Below, piece by piece: positions 1-8,002 of a stretch of 13,656 bases of DNA. A program made the translations under genes and the position numbers. How positions within the stretch are numbered: the first letter of the stretch is position 1; each line of letters starts with the position of its first letter. The stretch lies in contig JBDNFD010000093.1 in NCBI GenBank assembly GCA_041689995.1, positions 1 through 13,656 on the forward strand. The letters run 5' to 3'. The notes below the pieces were generated by a model, which was given only the letters and a program-made list of their open reading frames with translations, made no database searches and had not been told where the DNA came from. The stretch comes from DASSWG01 sp041689995 (GTDB lineage: Bacteria > Bacteroidota > Bacteroidia > Flavobacteriales > Flavobacteriaceae).

Positions 1-2
1 TA

Positions 3-140
3 GTTAGTCTGCTACAAAAACATCTTTTCAGTTATGTCAATTTTGTAGACTTTTTCAACAATGTAGATTCCTATGCCAAAGAATTTGTCAAGAATAAGGG
101 GAATCCAGAGTATTTTCAAAAAAATCTCGAGTTTTATTAG
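3..140 (+). CDS. C-terminal end of an unidentified protein (5' end outside window)
   Basis: An open frame enters from the left edge and runs 45 codons to a TAG at 138-140. The residues are rich in Phe, Tyr, Asn and Lys and end in NLEFY. Two observations favour real coding: the frame stays open from the first base, and a hairpin followed by a T-rich stretch begins eight bases after the stop. I do not recognise the family, and a tail this short shows no domain. It could be a chance open frame, but its position next to a terminator-like structure makes a gene end more likely. Confidence 0.5.
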   Translation, partial: VSLLQKHLFSYVNFVDFFNNVDSYAKEFVKNKGNPEYFQKNLEFY

Positions 141-147
141 AGCCAAT

Positions 148-205
148 AAAGCAGGGGCTTGCTTTTATGTTTTAAAGAAATCACAACGCTTTTGTTGACT
201 TTAAA
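148..205. terminator. Hairpin cluster between converging genes
   Basis: AAAGCA (148-153) pairs with TGCTTT (160-165) across a six-base loop, followed by a T-rich run, the form of an intrinsic terminator for the plus-strand gene ending at 140. A second stem, TTTAAAG (171-177) with CTTTAAA (199-205), encloses a smaller CAAC/GTTG stem (184-187 with 194-197). This second structure could serve the minus-strand gene ending at 231, although no clear U-tract follows it on that strand. The stems are short and AT-rich, so the call is tentative. Confidence 0.4.
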
Positions 206-230
206 GCCCATAATTCCGTACTTTTAATTT

Positions 231-926
231 TTATCGGACAACAGTAGTTTCAAATAGACCAATTCTTATTTTAATATTTCTAATCCATTGGTTTTCATCC
301 CTATCGTTAGGCTTCCATAATTCAAATTTAGATGAAAAAACCGCGAATTCTTCAATTGAATTTTTCAAGAGTAAAACTAAACTATCAATTTCTGATTTTT
401 TTAATTTTAGTTCATCGTCAAAAATTAATTCGGAAATGATCAACGAATAATCTAGGGCAATTGAAGAATTTAAATAGGGCAATATGAATTGAGATTCTTG
501 CCCAGGAAGACTTTTGAGCAAACCAACATAATCTTCATATTCAAATTGCTGGGGAATTGAAGGTTTTTCTAGAAACTTACTTATTATGCTTTCAGCTATT
601 TGGTCATAAATATAAATGGAATTAACAAATGCCGTTTCTAAATCTTTATATTTTGTGGTTTCATTGAACTGAAGCCCAATGCGATTTTGGATTTTTCCAT
701 TTAAGTTTTCAAAAAGATGAGATTCATTGGTTATCTTGATCCTTAATTTGAACAAATCATTTTTTATTGATTGTAATGTTTTATCAACCCCGTCTTTCTT
801 GGTTCTTATTAGAATTAAATCAACAAGTTTTTTAACTTCTCCCAGCAAAGATTCGTCCCTATAAAAAGTTTCATTTTTATAAAGGGAATTTATTATTTCA
901 CCAACCGGGATTTTCGTTGTATGCAT
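231..926 (-). CDS. Hypothetical protein, 231 residues
   Basis: This is an intact open frame on the minus strand starting with ATG at 926 and ending with TAA. I do not recognise the family. There is no signal peptide, no membrane segment and no obvious catalytic motif. The protein is rich in Lys, Glu, Leu, Ile and Asn, with long stretches that read as amphipathic helix (for example residues 165-200), so a soluble, mostly helical cytoplasmic protein is likely. No methionine other than the first is seen, so the start is well fixed unless a non-ATG codon is used. It lies 74 bases downstream of the reductase gene on the same strand but has its own TAnnTTTG box right at its start, so it is probably transcribed separately. 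Its base composition looks more AT-rich than the ATP synthase genes, which would fit an accessory gene. Confidence 0.7.
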   Translation of the reverse strand: MHTTKIPVGEIINSLYKNETFYRDESLLGEVKKLVDLILIRTKKDGVDKTLQSIKNDLFKLRIKITNESHLFENLNGKIQNRIGLQFNETTKYKDLETAFVNSIYIYDQIAESIISKFLEKPSIPQQFEYEDYVGLLKSLPGQESQFILPYLNSSIALDYSLIISELIFDDELKLKKSEIDSLVLLLKNSIEEFAVFSSKFELWKPNDRDENQWIRNIKIRIGLFETTVVR

Positions 927-930
927 ATCC

Positions 931-938
931 CAAATATA
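931..938 (-). promoter_or_regulatory. Candidate -7 promoter element for the hypothetical gene at 231-926
   Basis: Read on the minus strand the bases are TATATTTG, a full match to the Bacteroidota -7 consensus TAnnTTTG. No good TTG or TTTG element is seen about 20 bases upstream. The box ends only four bases before the ATG, so a normal start point would give a leaderless or nearly leaderless mRNA. Confidence 0.35.
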
Positions 939-1000
939 AAAAATTTATTTGAATTGCTCATAATTATTTAACATATTTAAAATGAGAAGATGACATTATT

Positions 1001-2056
1001 TCACACATCATCATAATCTATTTTTATGGTAGGTGTGGTCGGATGTGCTTGGCAAGTCAGAATTAATCCTTCTTTAATTTCCGCGTCTGTTAAGATTTGA
1101 TTTTTCGCCATTTCGGCATGTCCTTCCGTAATGCGCGCCACACAGCTACTACAAATTCCGCCCTGACAGGAATAAGGCGCATCCAAATCTTTTTCCAAAG
1201 CTGCATCCAAAATAGTTGATTTCTTGGACATTTCAAACGTAGTTTCTTCATCATCTAAAATGACGGTCACGCTGGTATTTCCTTCTAAAACCGCATCTAT
1301 TTCTCCCTCTTCCGAAGAAGAGAACAACTCGAAATGGATACATTTTTCCGAAATCTTATTTTCTTGAAGTATATCCGAAACCAAATTGATCATCATCTCG
1401 GGACCGCAGAGGAAAATTTCATTGAAGTGATGGCCTTTGAATTTGTTCCGCAACACGAAATTCACCGTACTTTTTTCAATTCGTCCGAAAAAGGCATCTT
1501 TGTCCTGCGCTTTGCTGTAAACAAATTCCAAAAATAACCGATGCGGAAATTTGGCTTGCAATTCTAATAATTCCTTGAAATACATGGTTTCTGCGGGCGT
1601 TTTATTGCCATAAACCAACACAAATTTGCTGTGTTCTTCTTGTTCCAGCGCGGTTTTTACGATGGAGAGAACTGGCGTAATACCGCTTCCAGCGACAAAA
1701 GCCGCATAATTTTTGAAAGAATGTGTCCCTGGTTCCGGTTCAAAAGTGAACTTTCCTTCCGGAGGAAAGACATTCAAGGTGTCTCCGGCTTTCAATTTAT
1801 TATTTGCAATGGGCGAAAAAAGCCCGCCATCTAGCTCTTTTACCCCAATTTTCAATTCACCACTTTTTGGGGAAGAGCAAATGGAATAAGAACGGCGCAC
1901 TTCTTTGCCGTCAATTTCGGTTTTTATGGTGATATATTGTCCCGCCGTAAAACTGAAAACGTCCGCCAAATCGTGCGGAATATCGAATGCTATGCTCACG
2001 GCCCTCGGTGTTTCTCGGGTGATTTTTTTTATGTTAAGGGAATGAAAATTCTTCAT
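1001..2056 (-). CDS. PaaE-like ferredoxin/flavin oxidoreductase (FAD, NAD(P)H and 2Fe-2S domains)
   Basis: This 351-residue protein should pass electrons from NAD(P)H through FAD to a plant-type 2Fe-2S centre, in the cytoplasm. Three domains are visible in order. The FAD-binding barrel carries the RSYS motif near residues 55-58. The nucleotide-binding domain has GSGITP near 123-128 and CGPEMM near 217-222. The C-terminal ferredoxin domain has four cysteine ligands at about 297, 302, 305 and 335 in a CxxxxCxxC...C pattern. This is the architecture of PaaE, the reductase of phenylacetyl-CoA epoxidase, and of related Bacteroidota ferredoxin-NADP reductases. No paaABCD genes are nearby, so the electron acceptor is unknown and a general role is as likely as phenylacetate breakdown. 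The frame can be extended six codons to a TTG at 2074, but that codon lies inside the -7 promoter box, so the ATG at 2056 is chosen. Confidence 0.85.
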   Translation of the reverse strand: MKNFHSLNIKKITRETPRAVSIAFDIPHDLADVFSFTAGQYITIKTEIDGKEVRRSYSICSSPKSGELKIGVKELDGGLFSPIANNKLKAGDTLNVFPPEGKFTFEPEPGTHSFKNYAAFVAGSGITPVLSIVKTALEQEEHSKFVLVYGNKTPAETMYFKELLELQAKFPHRLFLEFVYSKAQDKDAFFGRIEKSTVNFVLRNKFKGHHFNEIFLCGPEMMINLVSDILQENKISEKCIHFELFSSSEEGEIDAVLEGNTSVTVILDDEETTFEMSKKSTILDAALEKDLDAPYSCQGGICSSCVARITEGHAEMAKNQILTDAEIKEGLILTCQAHPTTPTIKIDYDDV

Positions 2057-2071
2057 CAATGCTAATTTTTG

Positions 2072-2102
2072 CAAAAATACGAACTATTTTTTCGTGCATC
2101 AA
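2072..2102 (-). promoter_or_regulatory. Promoter of the PaaE-like reductase gene
   Basis: On the minus strand, TATTTTTG (2072-2079) matches the -7 consensus TAnnTTTG, and a TTG (2100-2102) lies exactly 20 bases upstream, the expected position of the -33 element. Transcription would begin near 2068, about a dozen bases before the ATG at 2056. This rules out the upstream TTG start codon. It is the best two-part promoter in the window. Confidence 0.6.
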
Positions 2103-2137
2103 GTGGAAACCATACCGAAAATGCTGTGGTTCCACTT
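2101..2137. repeat. Inverted repeat overlapping the reductase promoter
   Basis: AAGTGGAA (2101-2108) is repeated in inverse at 2130-2137, and after one bulged A the pairing continues with CCA (2110-2112) and TGG (2127-2129), giving an 11-bp stem with a 14-base loop. It overlaps the -33 element of the minus-strand gene. No plus-strand gene lies upstream that would need a terminator here, so an operator or an RNA structure is possible. The partner protein is unknown. Confidence 0.45.
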
Positions 2138-2414
2138 TTTATAATATGAAATTTTTCGCCGAGATTTAATACTGTTTTAGTTTTTCTTTTTCGGGCATCG
2201 GGAAAACCAAAAAAAAAACGAAATTGTGAAATACAAATTTCTCAGGCATCAATTAATTATTTTAATAAAAAAGGAATGAAGCCTAAATGTACTGGTTTTT
2301 AGTCCGTAGTAATTATAAGGAAATATTAAAAATTGAGAAACTAGTTTTTTCGGGTGATGATTTTTTTCTGGTATAATTTTAATCCTCAGAACTCTTTTAA
2401 TCAATTTTTCATCA
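2138..2414. other. Non-coding remainder of the divergent intergenic region
   Basis: This stretch is very AT-rich with A and T runs (for example around 2207-2218 and 2360-2367). Short ATG-initiated frames close within a few codons on the plus strand. I see no tRNA, no repeat array and no convincing structured RNA. It separates two divergently transcribed units and probably holds only regulatory sequence. Confidence 0.4.
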
Positions 2415-2422
2415 TAGATTTG
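2415..2422 (+). promoter_or_regulatory. Candidate -7 element for the DUF5687-like/ABC pair
   Basis: TAGATTTG matches TAnnTTTG in full. The -33 position holds a T-rich stretch but no clear TTG. Transcription from here would leave an untranslated leader of about 60 bases before the ATG at 2487. Confidence 0.35.
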
Positions 2423-2486
2423 TAACATTTTAAGGAGAATACTAACCTATAATAAACTTTCTTCAAAGCAAATAAACTCGAATAGT

Positions 2487-3959
2487 ATGGTCAAACGATT
2501 TTTATCGCTGGAATGGAAGGAATTCACACGATCTTCCTATTTTCAAAAAGGGATTGCCATTAAAATTTTACTTGTTTTCCTGGCCTTGTATTTTGGCGGA
2601 TCGGCTTTGTTGCTCGGGGCGGGAACATTTTTTTTAATTAAGGAAACCCTCCCCAAAAGTGACCCGTTGGTAGTGGTCAATAATTTTCTAATTTTTTGGG
2701 TTTTGGCTGATTTGGGTATACGTTATTTTATGCAGCAACTGCCGGTAATGAACGTTAAACCGCTCATGGCGATGAACATAAAACGCCGCGTGATCATTCA
2801 TTATTTGTTGGGGAAAACCACTATTTCGTTTTTTAATTTTTTGCCCTTATTTTTCTTTTTGCCTTTCTGCATCGTTTTACTGATCAAAGGATACGCACCT
2901 TTGAACGTGATCCGCTGGTTTTTCGCGATGGCCTTTTTTGTGTTTTCATTCAACTTTCTGAATTTTTTATTGAACAAAAACCCGAAATTTTTCTATGTTA
3001 CGGTTGCTTTTTTCTTAATTTTTGCAGCGTTGGAATATTTCGGGATATATAGAATTACCGAACCTGCCGGAACTTTTTTCAATACAATTTATGAACAACC
3101 GATCGCGGTTTTAATTCCGCTGTTGTTGCTCGTTTTTCTCTATCGCAGAAATTATCAATTTGTCCGAAAAGGGTTTTATTTGGATGACGCGGTTTCCAAA
3201 AAAATCAAATCGGTAAAAAGTGAAGACCTCAATTGGATCAACCGTTTTGGGGATATTGCTCCTTTTTTGAAAAACGATATCAAACTCATCCGAAGAAATG
3301 CACGTCCGAAACAAGTGATGTTAATGTCTTTTTTGTTCCTCTTTTACGGACTGATTTTTTACACGCAAGAAACTTATATGAACATGCCGGCGTTCCTTGC
3401 TTTTGCATCGATTTTTGTCACCGGCGGATTTTTGCTCACCTTCGGGCAATTGGTGCCATCGTGGGACAGTGAATATTATAAATTGCTGATGAGCCAGAAT
3501 ATTTCATATCGAAAATATTTGGAATCCAAATGGTACTTGATGGTTTTTGCCGTGGTGATTTCCTTCATTTTGAGCACGCCATATTTGTTTTTCGGTTGGA
3601 AAATCTTCGGAATGATCGCTGCTGGTGCTGTTTTTAACATTGGGTTGAATTCGTTCATCACCTTGTTCGGCGGCGCTTTGAACCGACAACCCGTGGAATT
3701 GAACGTAAAGGCAAAAGCTTTTTCAAATACCCAAGGTTTCAATCCGACCCAACTATTGATCGCACTTCCTAAAATGGTGGGGCCGATTTTGATTTTTTAT
3801 ATTCCCTATAAATTCATCAATTTCGAAGCCGGACTAATCGCTCTGGCATTAAGCGGTGTTTTGGGAATTGTTTTTAAGAATTTTTTCTTGAACCAGATCG
3901 AAAAAATATACCAAACAGGAAAATATAAAACCATTGCGGCTTTTGATGGGAAGAAATAG
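2487..3959 (+). CDS. Polytopic membrane protein, DUF5687-like, probable ABC transporter permease
   Basis: This is a 490-residue inner-membrane protein with about ten to twelve hydrophobic segments. Clear ones lie near residues 24-51, 63-83, 105-133, 138-160, 166-188, 203-220, 278-296, 303-325, 352-374, 376-398 and 424-470. A basic soluble loop (about 221-277) splits it into two halves, as in a duplicated permease. The start (MVKRFLSLEWKEF) and overall look match the Bacteroidota family annotated as DUF5687, although I assign that from memory of the family. The ABC ATPase gene follows after 71 bases, so the likely role is the membrane half of an exporter with an unknown substrate. No periplasmic binding protein or other transporter subunit is present. 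The ATG at 2487 has no alternative nearby and follows a candidate promoter. Confidence 0.8.
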   Translation: MVKRFLSLEWKEFTRSSYFQKGIAIKILLVFLALYFGGSALLLGAGTFFLIKETLPKSDPLVVVNNFLIFWVLADLGIRYFMQQLPVMNVKPLMAMNIKRRVIIHYLLGKTTISFFNFLPLFFFLPFCIVLLIKGYAPLNVIRWFFAMAFFVFSFNFLNFLLNKNPKFFYVTVAFFLIFAALEYFGIYRITEPAGTFFNTIYEQPIAVLIPLLLLVFLYRRNYQFVRKGFYLDDAVSKKIKSVKSEDLNWINRFGDIAPFLKNDIKLIRRNARPKQVMLMSFLFLFYGLIFYTQETYMNMPAFLAFASIFVTGGFLLTFGQLVPSWDSEYYKLLMSQNISYRKYLESKWYLMVFAVVISFILSTPYLFFGWKIFGMIAAGAVFNIGLNSFITLFGGALNRQPVELNVKAKAFSNTQGFNPTQLLIALPKMVGPILIFYIPYKFINFEAGLIALALSGVLGIVFKNFFLNQIEKIYQTGKYKTIAAFDGKK

Positions 3960-4030
3960 AATTCCGATAGGCAGGTTTTCAGTCGCAGTTGGAAATATTC
4001 AATTAATAAAAATCTTTAAGAAAAAACCAC

Positions 4031-4726
4031 ATGATATCCGTAAACAACCTCAGTAAAAAATATAACAGCGATCCGGTTTTGCAGATCGAACAACTCGAAA
4101 TTCCGAAAGGCCAAAGTTTTGGATTGGTGGGAAACAACGGTGCAGGAAAAACCACCTTTTTCAGTCTGTTGTTGGATTTAATTCAACCTACCACCGGTAA
4201 TATTGTGAACAATGGCGTTATTGTCAACGAAAGTGAAGATTGGAAACCTTTCACTTCTTCTTTTATTGACGAAAGTTTTTTGATCGGGTATTTGACACCG
4301 GAAGAATATTTCTATTTCATCGGGGAACTCCGCGGGCAAAACAAAGCCGATGTGGATGCGTTATTGGCGGAATTTGAAGATTTTTTTCACGGAGAAATTT
4401 TGAACCAAAAGAAATATTTGCGCGACCTTTCAAAAGGAAACCAGAAAAAAGCCGGTATTGTCGGTGCATTGATCGGAAACCCGGAAGTGATTATTCTGGA
4501 TGAACCTTTTGCCAATTTGGATCCGACCACGCAAATCCGGTTGAAGCAAATCATTAAAGAACTCTCCGCGGAAGAAGAAACCACCGTGTTGATTTCCAGT
4601 CACGACCTAATCCATGTTACCGAAGTTTGCGAACGCATTGTGGTGCTGGACAAAGGACTGGTGGTGAAAGACATCAAAACCAGCGAAGCAACTTTGAAAG
4701 AGTTGGAGGTTTATTTTGGCGGGTGA
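4031..4726 (+). CDS. ABC transporter ATP-binding protein
   Basis: This 231-residue single nucleotide-binding domain powers a transporter, most likely the DUF5687-like membrane protein encoded just upstream. Visible motifs are Walker A GNNGAGKT (34-41), the signature loop LSKGN (133-137, a variant of LSGGQ), Walker B VIILDE (153-158) followed by the D-loop ANLD (161-164), and the switch histidine H191 in SSHD. The length is normal for a small ABC-2 type ATPase. One oddity is the place where the Q-loop glutamine is expected (about 78-82): it reads FIDES, with no glutamine, which may be a trait of this subfamily. The substrate is unknown. The 71-base gap upstream contains no convincing promoter, so the two genes are probably co-transcribed. 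Confidence 0.9.
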   Translation: MISVNNLSKKYNSDPVLQIEQLEIPKGQSFGLVGNNGAGKTTFFSLLLDLIQPTTGNIVNNGVIVNESEDWKPFTSSFIDESFLIGYLTPEEYFYFIGELRGQNKADVDALLAEFEDFFHGEILNQKKYLRDLSKGNQKKAGIVGALIGNPEVIILDEPFANLDPTTQIRLKQIIKELSAEEETTVLISSHDLIHVTEVCERIVVLDKGLVVKDIKTSEATLKELEVYFGG

Positions 4727-4900
4727 GAACCAATTTCACGCTGATATTTGAAAATACTGGATTCCGAGATGTGTTTTTATCCCTGTGAAATATAGTTTCG
4801 AAAGACTTTCATTTCTTTCTGTAATTTCTCCAACCGTCTTAAAATCAGCTCATAATTCTATTTTTTAAAAAAATCAATATCCATTTCCCGAAAAGAACCG

Positions 4901-4908
4901 TATTTTTA
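4901..4908 (+). promoter_or_regulatory. Weak candidate -7 element upstream of sprE
   Basis: TATTTTTA matches TAnnTTTG at all defined positions but the last, and it sits in a CCG-TATTTTTA-CCGC setting like that of the reductase promoter. No -33 TTG is seen. If used, the leader before the ATG at 4957 would be about 45 bases. The 230-base gap between the ABC gene and sprE shows nothing else of note. Confidence 0.25.
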
Positions 4909-4956
4909 CCGCTTGCGATACTAAAATAGAGACAGAAAAGTTATCCTTGAAAAGGT

Positions 4957-7548
4957 ATGATGGGTTTGAAAATTTCTACAAAAAATATTCTTGTTTTTGC
5001 GGTGTTGTCACTTTTGATGGGCTGTTCTACGCAAAATGGTGCTTGGCTCAACCGAAATTTCCACGCCATGGGAACGTATTATAACATTCTTTATAATGGG
5101 AATTTGGCTATAGAACAAGGAAAATTGTCCATAGTTCAGAATTATCAAGATGATTATTGGAACATTCTTCCCGTGGAGCGAATGCAAGTTGCTAAAAAGG
5201 GAATTGGCTTCACCGACGAAAAGGAACGCAACCCCGATTTTGTCCGTGCCGAGGAAAAAGCTACCAAAGCCATTCAGAAACATTCCATTTTGGTTGATGG
5301 CGTTCAGTATAATTACCAAACGGATGAAGCTTTTTTGTTATTGGGAAGGGCACGTTATTACGATCAACGTTTTGTTCCGGCATTAGATGCGTTCAATTAT
5401 ATTTTAGATAATTTCGATTCTAGTAGTACAACGGTGAACACAAAAGTGTGGAAAGCGAAAACCCAACTTCGGATGGATTACAGTGAGCTTGCACTGAAAA
5501 ATCTTCAGGAACTACTGAGAACACACAAAGAATTGGAAGACGAAGAATTGGTGGATGTTCGCGCAACTTTGGCACAAGCATATATTAATTTGGGGCAACC
5601 TGATAGCGCAATTTCAGCCATTAGCATCGCCGCAGGGAAAACGAAAAATGAAGATGAGCGCGGCCGTTTTTTATACATCAAAGGGCAATTGTACGATGCG
5701 CGTGATATGATTGATAGCGCAAATAATGCGTTTGACGAAATTATCGCCTTAAAGCGGAAAACACCTCGTGTTTACAGAATTCATGCCTTCGTGGAAAAAG
5801 CTAAGAATTTCGATTTTAAAAACGGTGATCTTGCCGCCCAATTGGAATTATTGGAGCATTTGGCCGAAAATCGGGAAAACCGAACTTTTTTGGATAATAT
5901 TTATCATCAATTGGGCGAATATTATTACGCAATCGATTCGGTGAATACTTCTATGGTTTATTACAATAAATCCCTTCGCGAAAAAGGTCCGGATACTTAT
6001 TTGAACTCCCGGGATTATCTCGTTTTGGGGAATATCAATTTCGACCGCGCAGAATATAAAGAAGCAGGAGCGTATTATGACAGCACCTTGGTTAATTTGG
6101 CAAAAAACACCCGCGAATACCGAAAGCTAAAAAAGAAGCGTGACAATTTGGACGACGTGATTTTATATGAAGATATTGCCGTGAAAAACGATAGTATCCT
6201 AAATTTGGTGAAAATGTCCGAAGCGGAAAGATTGACCTATTTTGAAAAATTCACCGGTGAAAAGAAAGCCAGCGCTTTGGAGGAAGCATTGGCAGCAATG
6301 GCAGCAAGCCAAAACGCTGGGCAAAATACAGGTGCGGGTGAATTTTTCAAACAAACCAATAAAGGGAACCAGCAAAGTGCAAGCGGATTTTATTTTTACG
6401 ATCCTGCCCAAGTGTCCTACGGAAAATTGAGCTTTAAGAAAATTTGGGGCGACCGGATTTTACAAGATAATTGGCGCACCAAAGAAAGTGGAGCGAGAAA
6501 TAACGAGGATGGAGAAGAAGAGGAAAAATTAACGAAAGATGCTGTTTTGGCTGGGTTGAATGAAGATCCGCAGTACGATCCGCAAACCTATATTTCAAAA
6601 ATTCCTAGCGAGCCGGCGAAAATTGATAGTTTGAAAAATGAACGGAATTTCGCTTATTATCAATTAGGGGTAATTTATAAGGAAAAATTTCAGGAATATG
6701 AGCTTGCCGCGAACAAACTAGAGGCTTTGCTGAAAAATGAACCACAGGAACGTTTGATTTTGCCCGCCAAATATAATTTGTACAAAATCTATTCCATCAC
6801 TGGTCAAACCGAAAAAGCGAACCGTTGGAAAACAGATATTTTGACCAATCATCCAGATTCCCGTTATGCCGCAATTATTCTAAACCCCACCGAATATAAA
6901 GCCGGTGATAATAGCCCCGAAAAGGTGTATGAGCGAGTTTACAGGCGCTATCTCGCGCAAGAATACCAGAGCGTAATAGATAGTAGTTCGGTATATAGTT
7001 CAAAATTCACAGGTGAGGATATTGTTCCGAAATTTGAGTTGTTAAAAGCCACGGCTATTGGACGTTTGGAAGGTTTTGAAGCATATAAAAAAGCATTGAA
7101 TGAAGTTGCGCTGAATTATCCGTTGAGCGAGGAAGGGAAAAAGGCACAAGAACTATACTCCAAAGTTCTTCCGACCCTTGCCAATAATGAATTTTCCGAA
7201 AACAAACCCGGTGACAAGTATTATTTAGTGTATGTATTTCAAACTGAAAACCACTCTGCCGCCGATAGCTTACAAGTCAGGTTGAACCGTGCGATCGCGG
7301 AAATCGACTTTGAAGGCCTCACGACTTCCATTGATATTTATGGCCCGGAAAAATTGTTCGTAGTTGTTCATGGGCTGGAAAGTCATTTGGGTGCTTTGGG
7401 CTTGGGTGAAAAATTTCGTAATAGCGAAGATAAAAAGACTGTAATTGATAAAGAATTTTTCGCTGTTTCTTCTTCAAACTATGAAACCATTTTAATTCAT
7501 AAGAACTTGGAGGCTTATTTAAAATCACAAAAAGAATCAAAACCTTAG
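4957..7548 (+). CDS. sprE: SprE/PorW-type TPR lipoprotein for gliding motility and type IX secretion
   Basis: This 863-residue lipoprotein is the counterpart of Flavobacterium johnsoniae SprE and Porphyromonas gingivalis PorW, which are needed for type IX protein secretion and, in gliders, for gliding. A signal peptide ends in the lipobox LMGC, with the lipidated cysteine at residue 23. No acidic surface-export signal follows the cysteine, so an outer-membrane lipoprotein facing the periplasm is inferred. Next come a family-typical N-terminal segment (NRNFHAMGTYYN), helical TPR repeats over roughly 110-420, an Ala/Gln/Gly/Asn-rich linker near 445-475, the FYFYDP...KIWGDR region from about 477, more TPR-like helices, and a compact C-terminal domain (about 755-863). 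The last domain includes HKNLEAYL, which is typical of the family. A second ATG directly after the first is an equally possible start. The stop is four bases before the bactofilin ATG, so the two are likely translated from one mRNA. Confidence 0.9.
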   Translation: MMGLKISTKNILVFAVLSLLMGCSTQNGAWLNRNFHAMGTYYNILYNGNLAIEQGKLSIVQNYQDDYWNILPVERMQVAKKGIGFTDEKERNPDFVRAEEKATKAIQKHSILVDGVQYNYQTDEAFLLLGRARYYDQRFVPALDAFNYILDNFDSSSTTVNTKVWKAKTQLRMDYSELALKNLQELLRTHKELEDEELVDVRATLAQAYINLGQPDSAISAISIAAGKTKNEDERGRFLYIKGQLYDARDMIDSANNAFDEIIALKRKTPRVYRIHAFVEKAKNFDFKNGDLAAQLELLEHLAENRENRTFLDNIYHQLGEYYYAIDSVNTSMVYYNKSLREKGPDTYLNSRDYLVLGNINFDRAEYKEAGAYYDSTLVNLAKNTREYRKLKKKRDNLDDVILYEDIAVKNDSILNLVKMSEAERLTYFEKFTGEKKASALEEALAAMAASQNAGQNTGAGEFFKQTNKGNQQSASGFYFYDPAQVSYGKLSFKKIWGDRILQDNWRTKESGARNNEDGEEEEKLTKDAVLAGLNEDPQYDPQTYISKIPSEPAKIDSLKNERNFAYYQLGVIYKEKFQEYELAANKLEALLKNEPQERLILPAKYNLYKIYSITGQTEKANRWKTDILTNHPDSRYAAIILNPTEYKAGDNSPEKVYERVYRRYLAQEYQSVIDSSSVYSSKFTGEDIVPKFELLKATAIGRLEGFEAYKKALNEVALNYPLSEEGKKAQELYSKVLPTLANNEFSENKPGDKYYLVYVFQTENHSAADSLQVRLNRAIAEIDFEGLTTSIDIYGPEKLFVVVHGLESHLGALGLGEKFRNSEDKKTVIDKEFFAVSSSNYETILIHKNLEAYLKSQKESKP

Positions 7549-7552
7549 TATT

Positions 7553-8002
7553 ATGTTTTCCGATAGCAAACGAAGTAAATCATCCTCGACTGACCACAGC
7601 CGGGAACAGAACAAAATCGCACAAGGCACCAAAATACTTGGTGATATTGTTGCAAAGGGTGGGGTCAGAATCGAAGGAACCATAGAAGGAACCCTAAAAA
7701 CCCCAGGGAAAGTGGTGGTGGGAAAAACCGGGCATATCCTTGGGAATATTGAATGTGAAAGTGCCGATATCGAAGGCAATTTCTCCGGGAATCTTATGGT
7801 TTCCGAAACCTTAAGTTTACGGTCTACAGCCGTAATCGAAGGCGAAGTTGTTGTCGGAAAACTTTCCATAGAATCTGGCGCGACCTTTAATGCCACCTGT
7901 GCCATGAAAGGCGGGGTGAAAACCTTGAAAGATGAAAGAAGAAGAGAACCAGAGCAAGAAAAACCCGGAGGAAAAGGATTCAAAGAAATCCTCGGGACTT
8001 AA
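7553..8002 (+). CDS. Bactofilin (polymer-forming cytoskeletal protein, DUF583)
   Basis: This 149-residue bactofilin should assemble without nucleotide into filaments at the inner face of the cell envelope, where such proteins help place envelope machinery or shape the cell. The central region (about 20-120) shows the bactofilin beta-helix pattern: short hydrophobic strands with repeated glycine turns, such as GTKILGDIVAKGGVRIEGTI and VVVGKTGHILGNIE. Charged, disordered tails lie on both sides, the usual layout. The start follows the sprE stop by four bases. The last 71 bases also encode the start of atpZ in another frame. Placement directly between sprE and the ATP synthase genes suggests co-transcription with sprE. 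A link to the secretion or gliding machinery is inference from position only. Confidence 0.9.
   Translation: MFSDSKRSKSSSTDHSREQNKIAQGTKILGDIVAKGGVRIEGTIEGTLKTPGKVVVGKTGHILGNIECESADIEGNFSGNLMVSETLSLRSTAVIEGEVVVGKLSIESGATFNATCAMKGGVKTLKDERRREPEQEKPGGKGFKEILGT

Noticed and set aside
2057..2074. Six-codon extension of the reductase from a TTG codon
   Set aside because: The TTG is part of the -7 promoter element, so it would not be in the mRNA.
2369..2377. Extended -10 sequence TGGTATAAT like an E. coli sigma-70 promoter
   Set aside because: The primary sigma factor of Bacteroidota uses a different -7 consensus, and this kind of match is expected by chance in AT-rich DNA.
4777..4857. Minus-strand open frame of about 26 codons that reads like a charged helix and ends in NYISQG
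   Set aside because: It has no suitable upstream start and is too short to show as a gene remnant; I could not link it to a family.
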